Positions 9,550 to 16,869 of a stretch of 27,337 nucleotides of DNA are shown piece after piece. The notes beneath the pieces are model-generated. The model searched no databases. It was not told where the DNA came from and worked only from the letters and a program-made list of their open reading frames with translations. Each line of letters begins with the position of its first letter. Position 1 is the stretch's first letter. The translations under genes and the position numbers were made by a program. This DNA is from an uncultured Eubacteriales bacterium (GTDB lineage Bacteria > Bacillota > Clostridia > Christensenellales > UBA1242), in contig CADBOH010000096.1 in NCBI GenBank assembly GCA_902796285.1, positions 1-27,337 on the forward strand, read 5' to 3'.

Positions 9550-11238
9550 ATGGATAAGGGAATTTTAGATACTAACGGAATTTTAAAACAAGAGGAGTTT
9601 TTGCCTACCTCATTTTATAAGCGTTTTAAAATAGGACACACAAAAGATGATACAACTTTGCACCCTAGTGAATTAAAATTTATGGGGCAATTAAACAAAG
9701 AGTCAGAACAATTTTTGTTTAACGCATGGAAGTCATTTTTAAGGGCCAAAGAAGAATTTTTGTCAAGCGGGAAATCTATCAAAGAGATTTATGAAGAAAG
9801 TGACGACAATAAAGGTCTTGAAAACTATGGGTATATAGATTTTGCTAGATCAATTTTTAGCCTTGTTAGGCTGGATGAGGATCATTTGGATGAAATCAAT
9901 TTTCAGCATTTAAGAAGTGATGTAGACTATTATAAAATATGCCGCAAAATATATTCTATTAATCTTGATAACGAAAAAACAAAGTTTATTGATTTTAGAA
10001 ATGCAATTGCTCATAATAGGTACTTTTTGTTCGCTAAAAACGGGATCCCAATGATAGATATTGTGCTTGGGATAAATGAAAAAGAAAAAAAGGTTGAACT
10101 AACTTTTAAAGAGTTTTGTGATTATGTTGCATTTGTAGAAAAACACATAAATGAAAAAGTTGCAAAATACTTCAAAGATCAGGATAGGAGAAATTCTATC
10201 CAATTATATAGAAAGTTGTTTGGCGTTGATAATGCCTTGGAATTGCCAGAAGAAAAACGTGAAATAATTGACTTTATATACAATAAACCAGAAAAAACAA
10301 TGCCTGAAGTTAAAAGCAATGTTAATACAACATTAAATGATTTAATGCTAGAATATCCAGAGAAAAGCAGAGATGAAATATTTGACTTACTATTCAAACA
10401 TATAAGGCAAAATTATACCATCTTTGATGATGAAGACAATGTTGTGAACACAAAAAGAGAAAAATCAACAGCAATGTTTTTTGCGGAAAGCAGAGAAATG
10501 CAAAAGGCAGAGGATGTTTTAGAAGTTGCACAATATGTTTTTTCAACAAATAGATATAAAAAAGTCATTAAGCATGAAGGGCTCAGCCAAGAACTTGTTG
10601 ATTTTTTGGATTCTAAGTTTGATACCAAAAAAATAATACTAGAAAATCAATTGAATATTAAAAACAACGAAACATATACTCATGCGTTTTTGGAAAATAT
10701 TAGACATTCTATTTTTCATGATAAAGCTATAATTGACCAAAGTGGAAATATAATTTTTAGAATGCGCAACATTGAGGGGAAAAGGGCGTATAGAAGATAT
10801 AAAGATAAAGTCCAAAAATTAAATATAAATCATGCAGACTATTATCCGGAGTTGTATCGTTTAAGCAAAGCCAATGCAGAAAAAACAAATACAGTCATTA
10901 CGATTTGTAGATTAACCCCAACAGAAGTGATGTATATTTGTGAACAAATAATGGGTGGTGGAAGTCCTGTTACAAGTGAGCAAGAAGTATATGTGAAAGA
11001 AAAGTCAACTTCTCAGGTAAATACAAGCCAGATTGCTGGAGGGAGCGGAGAAGAAGTTTTTGATAATGCAAACATCAAAAACCCAAAACCAGAAAACATA
11101 ATAAAAGAAAAAAAATTAACTAAAAAGCAACTAAGACAACAAGAAAGAAAAAAGAAAATAGCTGAGCGTAATGCAAGGGGAGTTGCACATCAAAAGCATA
11201 AAACTCATGAAGAAGATGAAGAAAAAGAAAACGAATAG
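9550..11238 (+). CDS. Dual R-x4-H (HEPN-type) putative ribonuclease
   Basis: This 562-residue protein has two motifs of the kind that form HEPN RNase active sites: RNAIAH (R150, H155) and RHSIFH (R385, H390). Each sits at the end of a helical stretch and is followed by a short segment with a Gly turn, as if the HEPN unit were duplicated. The C-terminal 45 residues or so are basic and charged (KKLTKKQLRQQERKKK), fitting RNA or ribosome contact. Known HEPN proteins include RNA-cleaving toxins, abortive-infection proteins and Cas13 effectors. Two motifs in one chain is the Cas13 layout, but the chain is shorter than the well-known Cas13s and no CRISPR array is in the window. It is a single gene with its own promoter and no Shine-Dalgarno site, just upstream of the rpsF operon. 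RNase activity and a defence role are inferred. Confidence 0.75.
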   Translation: MDKGILDTNGILKQEEFLPTSFYKRFKIGHTKDDTTLHPSELKFMGQLNKESEQFLFNAWKSFLRAKEEFLSSGKSIKEIYEESDDNKGLENYGYIDFARSIFSLVRLDEDHLDEINFQHLRSDVDYYKICRKIYSINLDNEKTKFIDFRNAIAHNRYFLFAKNGIPMIDIVLGINEKEKKVELTFKEFCDYVAFVEKHINEKVAKYFKDQDRRNSIQLYRKLFGVDNALELPEEKREIIDFIYNKPEKTMPEVKSNVNTTLNDLMLEYPEKSRDEIFDLLFKHIRQNYTIFDDEDNVVNTKREKSTAMFFAESREMQKAEDVLEVAQYVFSTNRYKKVIKHEGLSQELVDFLDSKFDTKKIILENQLNIKNNETYTHAFLENIRHSIFHDKAIIDQSGNIIFRMRNIEGKRAYRRYKDKVQKLNINHADYYPELYRLSKANAEKTNTVITICRLTPTEVMYICEQIMGGGSPVTSEQEVYVKEKSTSQVNTSQIAGGSGEEVFDNANIKNPKPENIIKEKKLTKKQLRQQERKKKIAERNARGVAHQKHKTHEEDEEKENE

Positions 11239-11270
11239 GTGACGGTGCAACTAAATTATTTAAAATACAC

Positions 11271-11299
11271 TTGACAATAGGATGGTAATTTACTATAAT
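11271..11299 (+). promoter_or_regulatory. Consensus promoter of the rpsF operon
   Basis: TTGACA at 11271-11276 and TATAAT at 11294-11299 with a 17-base spacer match the sigma-A consensus perfectly, as expected for ribosomal protein genes. The start of transcription should be near 11306, leaving a leader of about 75 bases before rpsF. Confidence 0.9.
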
Positions 11300-11305
11300 A
11301 AAAAA

Positions 11306-11381
11306 TAGCAGTAGATTACTGTCCTTGTTTTTTGTTGTAAAACAAAAGACCATTTTAGTCCAAAAGGAGGTATAAAAAGAT
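11306..11381 (+). promoter_or_regulatory. rpsF operon leader with two small hairpins
   Basis: The predicted 5' leader contains a CAGTA/TACTG hairpin (11309-11321) and a TTGTTTT/AAAACAA hairpin (11325-11345). AAGGAGG at 11364-11370 follows, eleven bases from the rpsF ATG. In other bacteria S6:S18 can bind such leaders and repress the operon, but the CCG element I associate with that motif is not visible, so autoregulation is only a possibility. Confidence 0.35.
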
Positions 11382-11663
11382 ATGAATAAGTATGAACTTC
11401 TATATATCATATCTTCTGACGTTGCCGAAGAAAAACGTGAAGAAATTATTAAAAAATTTACTTCTTACGTTGAAAACAAAAAGGGAACTGTTGAAGGTAT
11501 CGATAAATGGGGAATGAGAAAATTTGCATATCCTATCGACTTCAAAAACGAAGGATATTACGTTCTCATGAACATCACTATGGATCCAGAAGAAGTTGAT
11601 CCAATGGCAAAACTTATGAACATCACAGAAGGCGTTGTTCGTCAAATTTTCGTTAGAAAATAA
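11382..11663 (+). CDS. rpsF: 30S ribosomal protein S6
   Basis: The 93-residue product has the bacterial S6 pattern: MNKYELLYIISSDV at the N-terminus, the central KWGMRKFAYPI segment, and the EGVVRQIFVRK end. S6 binds the central domain of 16S rRNA as a dimer with S18, whose gene lies two positions downstream. It is the first gene of rpsF-ssb-rpsR-rpmE. A strong AAGGAGG site at 11364-11370 supports the ATG at 11382. Length and gene order are normal. Confidence 0.97.
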   Translation: MNKYELLYIISSDVAEEKREEIIKKFTSYVENKKGTVEGIDKWGMRKFAYPIDFKNEGYYVLMNITMDPEEVDPMAKLMNITEGVVRQIFVRK

Positions 11664-11677
11664 TTAAGGAGAAAATT

Positions 11678-12085
11678 ATGAATAAAGTTATTTTAATAGG
11701 AAATTTAACTAGAGATCCAGAACTTTCAACTACAAACAATGGAGTTTCTGTTTGCAGATTCTCAATTGCAGTTCAAAGAAGATTTGCATCTAACGAAGGT
11801 GGAAATCAAGCAGACTTTTTCAACATTGTTGTTTGGAGAGGTCAGGCAGAAAACTGTCATAAATTTTTAAAGAAAGGTTCAAAGTGTGCTGTTGTTGGAA
11901 GACTTCAAAATTCTTCATATGAAGCACAAGATGGAACAAAAAGATATACAACTGATATCGTTGCAGAAGAAGTTGAATTTTTAGGGACTAGACCAGCAGA
12001 AGATGGCACTTTCCCAAAAAATGATACAAACGCTGGCGGAACAAGCGATCTTGAACCTATCGATGATGACAGTTTGCCATTCTAA
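11678..12085 (+). CDS. ssb: Single-stranded DNA-binding protein
   Basis: The 135-residue protein has an N-terminal OB fold starting MNKVILIGNLTRDPEL, with the FFNIVVWRGQAE and CAVVGRLQ segments of SSB. A short disordered tail ends in DDDSLPF, the acidic tip that docks repair and replication partners such as RecO, PriA and the clamp loader. It coats single-stranded DNA as a tetramer during replication, recombination and repair. AAGGAG at 11666-11671 sets the ATG, 14 bases after rpsF. Placement between rpsF and rpsR is the standard Gram-positive order. The tail is shorter than in Bacillus SSB but complete. Confidence 0.97.
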   Translation: MNKVILIGNLTRDPELSTTNNGVSVCRFSIAVQRRFASNEGGNQADFFNIVVWRGQAENCHKFLKKGSKCAVVGRLQNSSYEAQDGTKRYTTDIVAEEVEFLGTRPAEDGTFPKNDTNAGGTSDLEPIDDDSLPF

Positions 12086-12131
12086 TTAAAAAACAAACAT
12101 TTGCCCGTGTGGCTAAAAAAGGAGAATAAAA

Positions 12132-12395
12132 ATGGCTGAAGCAGTTAAAACTGAAGAGAAGGTTGTTGTTAGAAAATTTAAAAAACCTTCAAAGAAAAAA
12201 GTTTGTGCATTTTGCGTAGCTGGTGAAAAAACTATCGATTACAAAGATGTTGCCAAAATTAAAAAATATATTACAGAAAAAGGCAAAATTTTACCAAGAA
12301 GACAAACAGGCGTTTGTTCATATCACCAACGTGAACTTTGCACAGCAATCAAAAGAGCAAGAAACATGGCTTTACTCCCATATGTTGGAGACTAA
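12132..12395 (+). CDS. rpsR: 30S ribosomal protein S18
   Basis: The 87-residue protein carries the S18 core, with DYKDV and ILPRRQTGVCSYHQRELC followed by AIKRARNMALLPY. C25, C28, C62 and C70 (with H65 close by) suggest a zinc-binding form of S18, whereas many homologues have lost these residues. S18 pairs with S6 in the 30S platform. AAGGAG at 12119-12124 supports the ATG. The 46-base gap after ssb holds no clear hairpin. Third gene of the operon. Confidence 0.96.
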   Translation: MAEAVKTEEKVVVRKFKKPSKKKVCAFCVAGEKTIDYKDVAKIKKYITEKGKILPRRQTGVCSYHQRELCTAIKRARNMALLPYVGD

Positions 12396-12412
12396 TAAAA
12401 AAGGAGAAAAAT

Positions 12413-12616
12413 ATGAAAAAAGATATTCATCCAGATTATCATGAAGTCACAGTAACTTGTGCCTGTGGAAATACTTTTAAAACAAGATCAAATGTAAAAG
12501 GTGATACACTTAGCATTGATATTTGCAACAAATGTCATCCATTCTTCACAGGAAAGAAAAAGGTTGTTGACGTTTCTGGTAATGTTGAGAAATTTAATAA
12601 AAAATATGGTTTATAA
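12413..12616 (+). CDS. rpmE: 50S ribosomal protein L31, zinc form
   Basis: The 67-residue protein begins MKKDIHPDYHEV and has C16-x-C18 and C38-x2-C41 followed by HPFFTGK, the zinc-binding form of L31. L31 sits at the bridge between the subunits. The frame is open further upstream, inside rpsR, but AAGGAG at 12401-12406 and alignment to L31 show that the ATG at 12413 is the start. Zinc-form L31 genes can be switched to a zinc-free paralogue in starvation; no paralogue is visible here. rpmE often lies next to prmC-prfA in Clostridia; here it ends the rpsF operon and is parted from prmC-prfA by two extra genes. Confidence 0.96.
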   Translation: MKKDIHPDYHEVTVTCACGNTFKTRSNVKGDTLSIDICNKCHPFFTGKKKVVDVSGNVEKFNKKYGL

Positions 12617-12620
12617 TAAA

Positions 12621-12648
12621 AAGTTGGCTGAAAGGTCAACTTTTTTTT
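12621..12648 (+). terminator. Terminator of the rpsF operon
   Basis: AAGTTG (12621-12626) pairs with CAACTT (12638-12643), and inner G-U and C-G pairs extend the stem. An eight-T run covers 12641-12648. It lies five bases after the rpmE stop. Confidence 0.85.
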
Positions 12649-12668
12649 GAGAAAAATATTTTTGAATA

Positions 12669-12697
12669 TTGACTGCAAATCAAACTTGTGATATTAT
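12669..12697 (+). promoter_or_regulatory. Promoter of the NCxGHA gene pair, predicted leaderless
   Basis: TTGACT at 12669-12674 and TATTAT at 12692-12697 are 17 bases apart. The -10 box ends six bases before the ATG at 12704. No Shine-Dalgarno sequence lies upstream, so a leaderless mRNA is predicted. Confidence 0.7.
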
Positions 12698-12703
12698 AAA
12701 ACC

Positions 12704-13273
12704 ATGAAAATCACACAAGACACAAAAGGCGTTATTAAAAAGATTAATACAATGCTTAAAAGAGGCAAAATGGCAGGCAGAGGGCGAGAAAAGTATACAA
12801 TTTTTAACACTTTTAGCGTAAATTGTTTTGGGCACGCCGTCTTTAATTTTTCAAATCAAGAAATTAGAAATTTGAGAAGAAAACATGAGGATGAACTAAG
12901 AACGTTTTTGTGTGGACTTTGGGAGCCGGATGATAATAAAGAATCATTTAAAGATATAACAGAACAACTTGAGCAAAAAATAAGAGACACTGGGTTGATA
13001 CTAGAAGAGTGTCAAGAAGGCGACAAAGTGAAAGAAGGGCAATGGAAGGTTGCATATTATTACTATGATGATGGCGGAATAGATAAAGATTTTCATTTTA
13101 TGAGACAAGAAAAAGATGGAAGATGGTCTAGTAAACTTGGTACTTTTATGGAAATTGAATATTATGATAGATTACCATTAATGTTCAACTATGGTTATTG
13201 TTTAGCCAAAGTTTACAAGGTGACAAATCCATACATTTACAAAGAAGCCAGTGACGAAGAAAAGGATATGTAA
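12704..13273 (+). CDS. NCxGHA / DFHFMRQ protein, possible cysteine-peptidase fold (first paralogue)
   Basis: This 189-residue protein is homologous to its downstream neighbour. Shared blocks are VNCFGHAVFNF (C41, H44), GQWKVAY, DFHFMRQEKDGRWSSK (H131) and KVTNPYI. A Cys in an early NCxxxA block and a later (D)xH followed by xxDGxWSxK resembles, from memory, bacterial proteins with an NCxxYA...DYHWYRQ...DGxWSHKPG signature thought to have a papain-like fold. That suggests a Cys-His active site, but the activity is inferred. No signal peptide or membrane segment is seen, so it is probably cytoplasmic. It has its own promoter and forms a two-gene unit ending in a terminator. The pair sits between rpmE and prmC-prfA. 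Confidence 0.7.
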   Translation: MKITQDTKGVIKKINTMLKRGKMAGRGREKYTIFNTFSVNCFGHAVFNFSNQEIRNLRRKHEDELRTFLCGLWEPDDNKESFKDITEQLEQKIRDTGLILEECQEGDKVKEGQWKVAYYYYDDGGIDKDFHFMRQEKDGRWSSKLGTFMEIEYYDRLPLMFNYGYCLAKVYKVTNPYIYKEASDEEKDM

Positions 13274-13305
13274 ATTTATCTTCAAGGTGTTTAAGGAGCA
13301 AAAGG

Positions 13306-13890
13306 ATGGTTTACGGAGATAAAGACAATTTTGCAGGTCTCATCAAAGATATCAATAAAGTTTTAAAAAGAGGAAAAATAAGGGGAGATCAAGAATATGA
13401 TTTTGGTAGTTGCTATGCAGTAAATTGCATGGGACACGCATTTTTTAATTTTAAAAATAACGATATTGATGATTTGTCTGCGCACTACAAAAGCGAGTTG
13501 CATTATTACTTTTGGATGTTTGATAGATTTGATATGTTTCACTATTACACAAGCCCAAGAAGACTTTGCAAGCAAACTGAAAAAGATTTGATAGAAAAAA
13601 TCAAGAAATCGAGCTTAAAAATGGAAGAGTGCAAAGAAAATGATGAACTTGAAAGAGGGCAGTGGAAAGTTGCATACTTTTTCAATTTTGAGCCAGGCAG
13701 AGAAGATTTTCACTTTATGCGTCAAGAAGAAGATGGGGAGTGGTCAAGCAAAGCGGGCTCAAGCATGAAAGTTGAAAAATTTAAAAAGTTACCAAAAAAA
13801 TATAATAGTTATAGGTTAATAAAAATATATAAAGTTACAAATCCATATATTGTTGCTGAAAATGATAGATTAGATGAAGAAAGAGAATAA
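13306..13890 (+). CDS. NCxGHA / DFHFMRQ protein, possible cysteine-peptidase fold (second paralogue)
   Basis: The 194-residue paralogue keeps VNCMGHAFFNF (C41, H44, at the same positions as its neighbour), GQWKVAYF, DFHFMRQEEDGEWSSK (H136) and KVTNPYI. The middle, about residues 50-105, has diverged and gained aromatic residues (YYFWMFDRFDMFHYY). AAGGAG at 13293-13298 sets the ATG, 32 bases after the first gene, so the two are co-transcribed. Conservation of the Cys and His in both copies suggests both keep any active site. No substrate or partner can be named. Tandem duplication followed by divergence is the simplest origin. Cytoplasmic by lack of export signals. Confidence 0.7.
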   Translation: MVYGDKDNFAGLIKDINKVLKRGKIRGDQEYDFGSCYAVNCMGHAFFNFKNNDIDDLSAHYKSELHYYFWMFDRFDMFHYYTSPRRLCKQTEKDLIEKIKKSSLKMEECKENDELERGQWKVAYFFNFEPGREDFHFMRQEEDGEWSSKAGSSMKVEKFKKLPKKYNSYRLIKIYKVTNPYIVAENDRLDEERE

Positions 13891-13914
13891 AGCAGGGCGT
13901 CGAGCCCTGCTTTT
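13891..13914 (+). terminator. Terminator of the NCxGHA pair
   Basis: A GC-rich stem AGCAGGGC (13891-13898) with GCCCTGCT (13904-13911) and a five-base loop begins directly after the stop codon. The T run is short (four), so termination may be partial. Confidence 0.75.
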
Positions 13915-14069
13915 AATAATAAGCATTATTACTGTCTAAGTTGAACGCTGTGTGAGTTGTAAAAAAATCGTTGAGCTACTGAGTTTAATAAAAACGTCAA
14001 CCTAAGGCCAAAGGAGTTGAATAAAATAAACAGTAGTTTATAAAGCGCTTTTTTGTCAATAATTAGGTT
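13915..14069 (+). other. Gene-free spacer with a possible RNA structure
   Basis: This 155-base spacer has no credible ORF. ATTACTGT (13928-13935) can pair with ACAGTAGT (14030-14037) to close a domain of about 110 bases, and a TCAAC/GTTGA pair lies within. I could not match it to SRP, 6S, tmRNA, RNase P, T-box or a known riboswitch. Just before the ATG at 14070, AATAAT at 14058-14063 could be a -10 box, again six bases from the start codon, but its -35 is poor. Confidence 0.25.
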
Positions 14070-15758
14070 ATGATAAAAAGCGTTTTTTCTTTTGGCAATG
14101 GGGCTGCCGTTTTGGATGATGACAAATTGTGTGTTTGTATTGTTGACAATGATGGAAACAAGAAAATATGTGGAAAAACATTAAAAAAAACAAAAAAAAT
14201 TTTAAATTTTCCATTAATTAGAGGTTTATTTTATTATTTTTATGGATTTTATATTTATATTAATTCATATTTTTTGGGTTTATCAATTGGGGTAAACAAC
14301 CAAAGGATAAAAAAATTAAATATATTTTCTTCGTTTATTATTTTTTTAGCGATTTTAATTTCTGCATTTTTAGTTGGATTAGTTATTTTTAACTTTTTGC
14401 CCAGTTTTATTTTAAACAGACTTATTGAATATGAAATAAGTTACTATTTAAAAAGTTTTATTATCAGTTTATTAAAAACTGGGTTTTTGGTTGCAATTTT
14501 TGCGGTTTTAAAGTTTTGTCCTTTTATGAATGGAATATATTCTTTTAATGGGGCTGGCTGCATTATGTTAAACAAAAAAAGTGAAAAAGAGGCGCTAATG
14601 TGGAGAAACTATCCACTTAATTTTTTAAATTTTTTGTTAAATGTTTCAATTTTATCAAGTTTTGTGATATCATTAGTTGCGATAAAAATATTTTGGGCTT
14701 TGGATGTTGTGATAAATTTGGCGATATATTTTGCGTGTGTGATTTTGGTTTATGAATTTTTGCACTTTGCTACTTTTACAAAACACACGTGGCTAAAAGA
14801 TATCACAATGATTACAAACTTTTTTGTCTGCAATAGACCCAAAACGACGCATATTGAGGTTTTAAGAGTGATAAAAAAAGAAATGACGTCATATCAAGAT
14901 TTTGAGTGCATTGATGGGGAACTGGTTCCGCTTTCTTTTGTTTATGCTGAAATGGAAACAAAACTTCGCACGTTTGATAGATATGAGCCAAGTGATGTGG
15001 ATTGGATTATTTGCAATGTGCTTGGCAAAAACAGAGCGGAAGTTAAGTTATGTCGCGGAATTTCTAAAAAAGATTATAGCGAGATTATGAGGTGCTGTGA
15101 TCGTAAGGCAAAAGGAGAGCCGCTCTCAAGCATATTTGGATTTGTTGATTTTTATGGATTAAGGTTTGATGTAAACAAAAAAGTTTTGTCACCTAGAATG
15201 GAAACAGAAATTCTTGTTGAAGAGGTAATAAAGAAAGTAAAAGAAAACTCTTTTGAAAGTATCTTAGATCTTTGCACGGGCAGTGGAGCAATTGCTGTTA
15301 CGCTTGCTAAATTTACCGATTGTAAGGTTACTGCCTCTGATATTTCCAAGCAAGCACTTGCAGTTGCGGAAGGCAACGCAAAGAAAAACGATGTAAAAGT
15401 TGAATTTGTTTGTTCAGATTTGTTTAACGGATTGAAAAAAACAAAAAAGTATGATATAATTGTGTCAAATCCGCCATATATAAAAAGAAGCGATATAGAA
15501 AAATTGGATGTAGAAGTTAAAAATTATGATCCAAAACTTGCATTAGATGGTGGAGAAGATGGACTTGTGTTTTATAAAAAAATCACAAGGAATGCTCCTG
15601 AAAAACTAAGCAGGGGCGGCTATCTTTTCTTTGAGATAGGAGAAGGACAAAGACAAGATGTTGAAAAGATGCTTTTAGATGAAGGCTTTGAGGACATTAA
15701 AGTAGTTAAAGATTACAATAAAATAGAAAGGATTATTTATGGAAGAAAACGCACGTGA
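14070..15758 (+). CDS. prmC: DUF1385 (YqhQ-like) membrane domain fused to PrmC, release-factor glutamine methyltransferase
   Basis: The 562-residue chain joins two usually separate neighbours. Residues 1-272 resemble a diverged DUF1385 protein: FPLIRG near 47-52, hydrophobic helices about 85-113, 127-149, 184-209 and 211-232, then VYEFLHFA and NRPKTTHIEVLRVIKKE. Residues about 294-562 are PrmC: an N-terminal helical domain ending near VLSPRMETE, the SAM-binding loop LDLCTGSGA (about 400) and the catalytic NPPY (N467). PrmC methylates the Gln of the release-factor GGQ motif, and prfA overlaps it by 20 bases. No stop or restart separates the halves, so the methyltransferase would be tethered to the membrane. 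SPRMETE replaces the more usual PRPET. The start lacks a Shine-Dalgarno site. Confidence 0.9.
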   Translation: MIKSVFSFGNGAAVLDDDKLCVCIVDNDGNKKICGKTLKKTKKILNFPLIRGLFYYFYGFYIYINSYFLGLSIGVNNQRIKKLNIFSSFIIFLAILISAFLVGLVIFNFLPSFILNRLIEYEISYYLKSFIISLLKTGFLVAIFAVLKFCPFMNGIYSFNGAGCIMLNKKSEKEALMWRNYPLNFLNFLLNVSILSSFVISLVAIKIFWALDVVINLAIYFACVILVYEFLHFATFTKHTWLKDITMITNFFVCNRPKTTHIEVLRVIKKEMTSYQDFECIDGELVPLSFVYAEMETKLRTFDRYEPSDVDWIICNVLGKNRAEVKLCRGISKKDYSEIMRCCDRKAKGEPLSSIFGFVDFYGLRFDVNKKVLSPRMETEILVEEVIKKVKENSFESILDLCTGSGAIAVTLAKFTDCKVTASDISKQALAVAEGNAKKNDVKVEFVCSDLFNGLKKTKKYDIIVSNPPYIKRSDIEKLDVEVKNYDPKLALDGGEDGLVFYKKITRNAPEKLSRGGYLFFEIGEGQRQDVEKMLLDEGFEDIKVVKDYNKIERIIYGRKRT

Positions 15759-16824
15759 ATTATTGGAAAAGACAGCAAAAACAAAGGCTAGATTTGATGA
15801 ACTAACCGAGCTTGTTTCAAAGCCAGAAATTATTGCTGACAACAAAGAGTGGAAAAAACTTGTTAAAGAAAGATCAAAACTTGAAGATATAGCCGCAGCA
15901 CATGTTGAGCTTGAAAAACTTTATAACGATCTTTTGAACGACAAAAAAGAATATGAAAAAGAAACAGACCATGAACTTAAACAAATGTTCTACGATGAAA
16001 TAGGCTCGCTAATGGAACAAATTGAAGCAAAAATGGAAGAAATCAAAATTTTGCTATTGCCTAAGGATGAAAATGATGATAGCAATGTCATTATGGAAAT
16101 ACGACAGGCGGCAGGGGGTGAAGAATCCGGACTTTTCTGTGCAGAACTTTATAGAATGTATTGTATGTATGCCGAGTCAAGAAGATGGAAAGTTGAGGTT
16201 TTGGACATCAACGAAACAGAACTTGGCGGAATAAAAGAAATAACTTTTATGGTAAAGGGCAAGGGCGCATATAGCAGACTCAAATTTGAAAGTGGTGTTC
16301 ACAGAGTTCAAAGAGTGCCAGAAACAGAAAGCCAAGGCAGAATACATACATCAACTTCAACCGTTGCGGTTTTGCCTGAAATTGAAGAGGTTGAACTTGA
16401 AATTGAAGATAAAGATTTAAGAATTGATACTTATCGTTCTTCTGGTGCTGGCGGGCAAAAGGTTAACAAAACAGATTCTGCTATTAGAATTACACATATC
16501 CCAACAGGGATAGTTGTCTCTTGTCAAGATGAGCGCAGTCAGACCAAGAATAAAGAAAGAGCGATGAGCATTTTGAGATCAAAACTCTATGATTATTATC
16601 AAGGTCAAATTGATAGTGAGTACAAGGAGAATAGAAAAAGCCAAGTTGGTACTGGCGATAGAAGTGAAAGGGTAAGAACATATAATTATCCACAAGGTAG
16701 ATGTACTGATCATAGAGTAAACGTTACGTCATACAATCTTGAAGGTGTTTTAAATGGTGACATCGATCAATTTATTGATGCACTTATCATAAAAGACAGA
16801 GCCGAAAAACTTGCAAATGCATAA
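15739..16824 (+). CDS. prfA: Peptide chain release factor 1
   Basis: The 361-residue protein has the class I release factor layout: an N-terminal coiled domain, then the P194-E195-T196 tripeptide in VQRVPETESQGR that places it as RF1 (UAA/UAG) rather than RF2. GGQ at 238-240 in SSGAGGQKVNKTDSAIR is the peptidyl-tRNA hydrolysis motif. Length is normal. GAAAGGA at 15726-15732 supports the ATG, which lies inside the end of prmC (20-base overlap), so the two are translationally coupled enzyme and substrate. A terminator follows. Confidence 0.97.
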   Translation: MEENARELLEKTAKTKARFDELTELVSKPEIIADNKEWKKLVKERSKLEDIAAAHVELEKLYNDLLNDKKEYEKETDHELKQMFYDEIGSLMEQIEAKMEEIKILLLPKDENDDSNVIMEIRQAAGGEESGLFCAELYRMYCMYAESRRWKVEVLDINETELGGIKEITFMVKGKGAYSRLKFESGVHRVQRVPETESQGRIHTSTSTVAVLPEIEEVELEIEDKDLRIDTYRSSGAGGQKVNKTDSAIRITHIPTGIVVSCQDERSQTKNKERAMSILRSKLYDYYQGQIDSEYKENRKSQVGTGDRSERVRTYNYPQGRCTDHRVNVTSYNLEGVLNGDIDQFIDALIIKDRAEKLANA

Positions 16825-16826
16825 AT

Positions 16827-16856
16827 AAAAGCATATCACACAAGATATGCTTTTTT
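16827..16856. terminator. Bidirectional terminator between prfA and rplI
   Basis: AAAAGCATATC (16827-16837) pairs perfectly with GATATGCTTTT (16844-16854) around a six-base loop, flanked by A and T runs. It serves prfA on the plus strand and probably rplI on the minus strand, whose stop codon lies 16 bases away. Confidence 0.85.
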
Positions 16857-16869
16857 GTTGATTAAAAAT

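Noticed and set aside
11306..11381. Firm assignment of the rpsF leader as the known S6:S18-binding motif
   Set aside because: The CCG element expected for that motif is not visible; kept only as a possible leader.
12338..12412. N-terminal extension of L31 into rpsR
   Set aside because: The extension overlaps rpsR, does not match L31, and AAGGAG plus ATG at 12413 define the normal start.
14017..14043. Eight-codon leader peptide starting with TTG after AAGGAG
   Set aside because: No spacing between the Shine-Dalgarno-like bases and TTG, and no attenuator hairpin after it; likely chance.
14042..14054. AAAGCGCTTT plus T run as a terminator
   Set aside because: The palindrome has no loop bases, so it cannot form a stable hairpin.
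9455..14069. CRISPR array linked to the dual-HEPN gene
   Set aside because: No regularly spaced direct repeats occur in any spacer near the gene or elsewhere in the window, so a Cas13 call is not supported.
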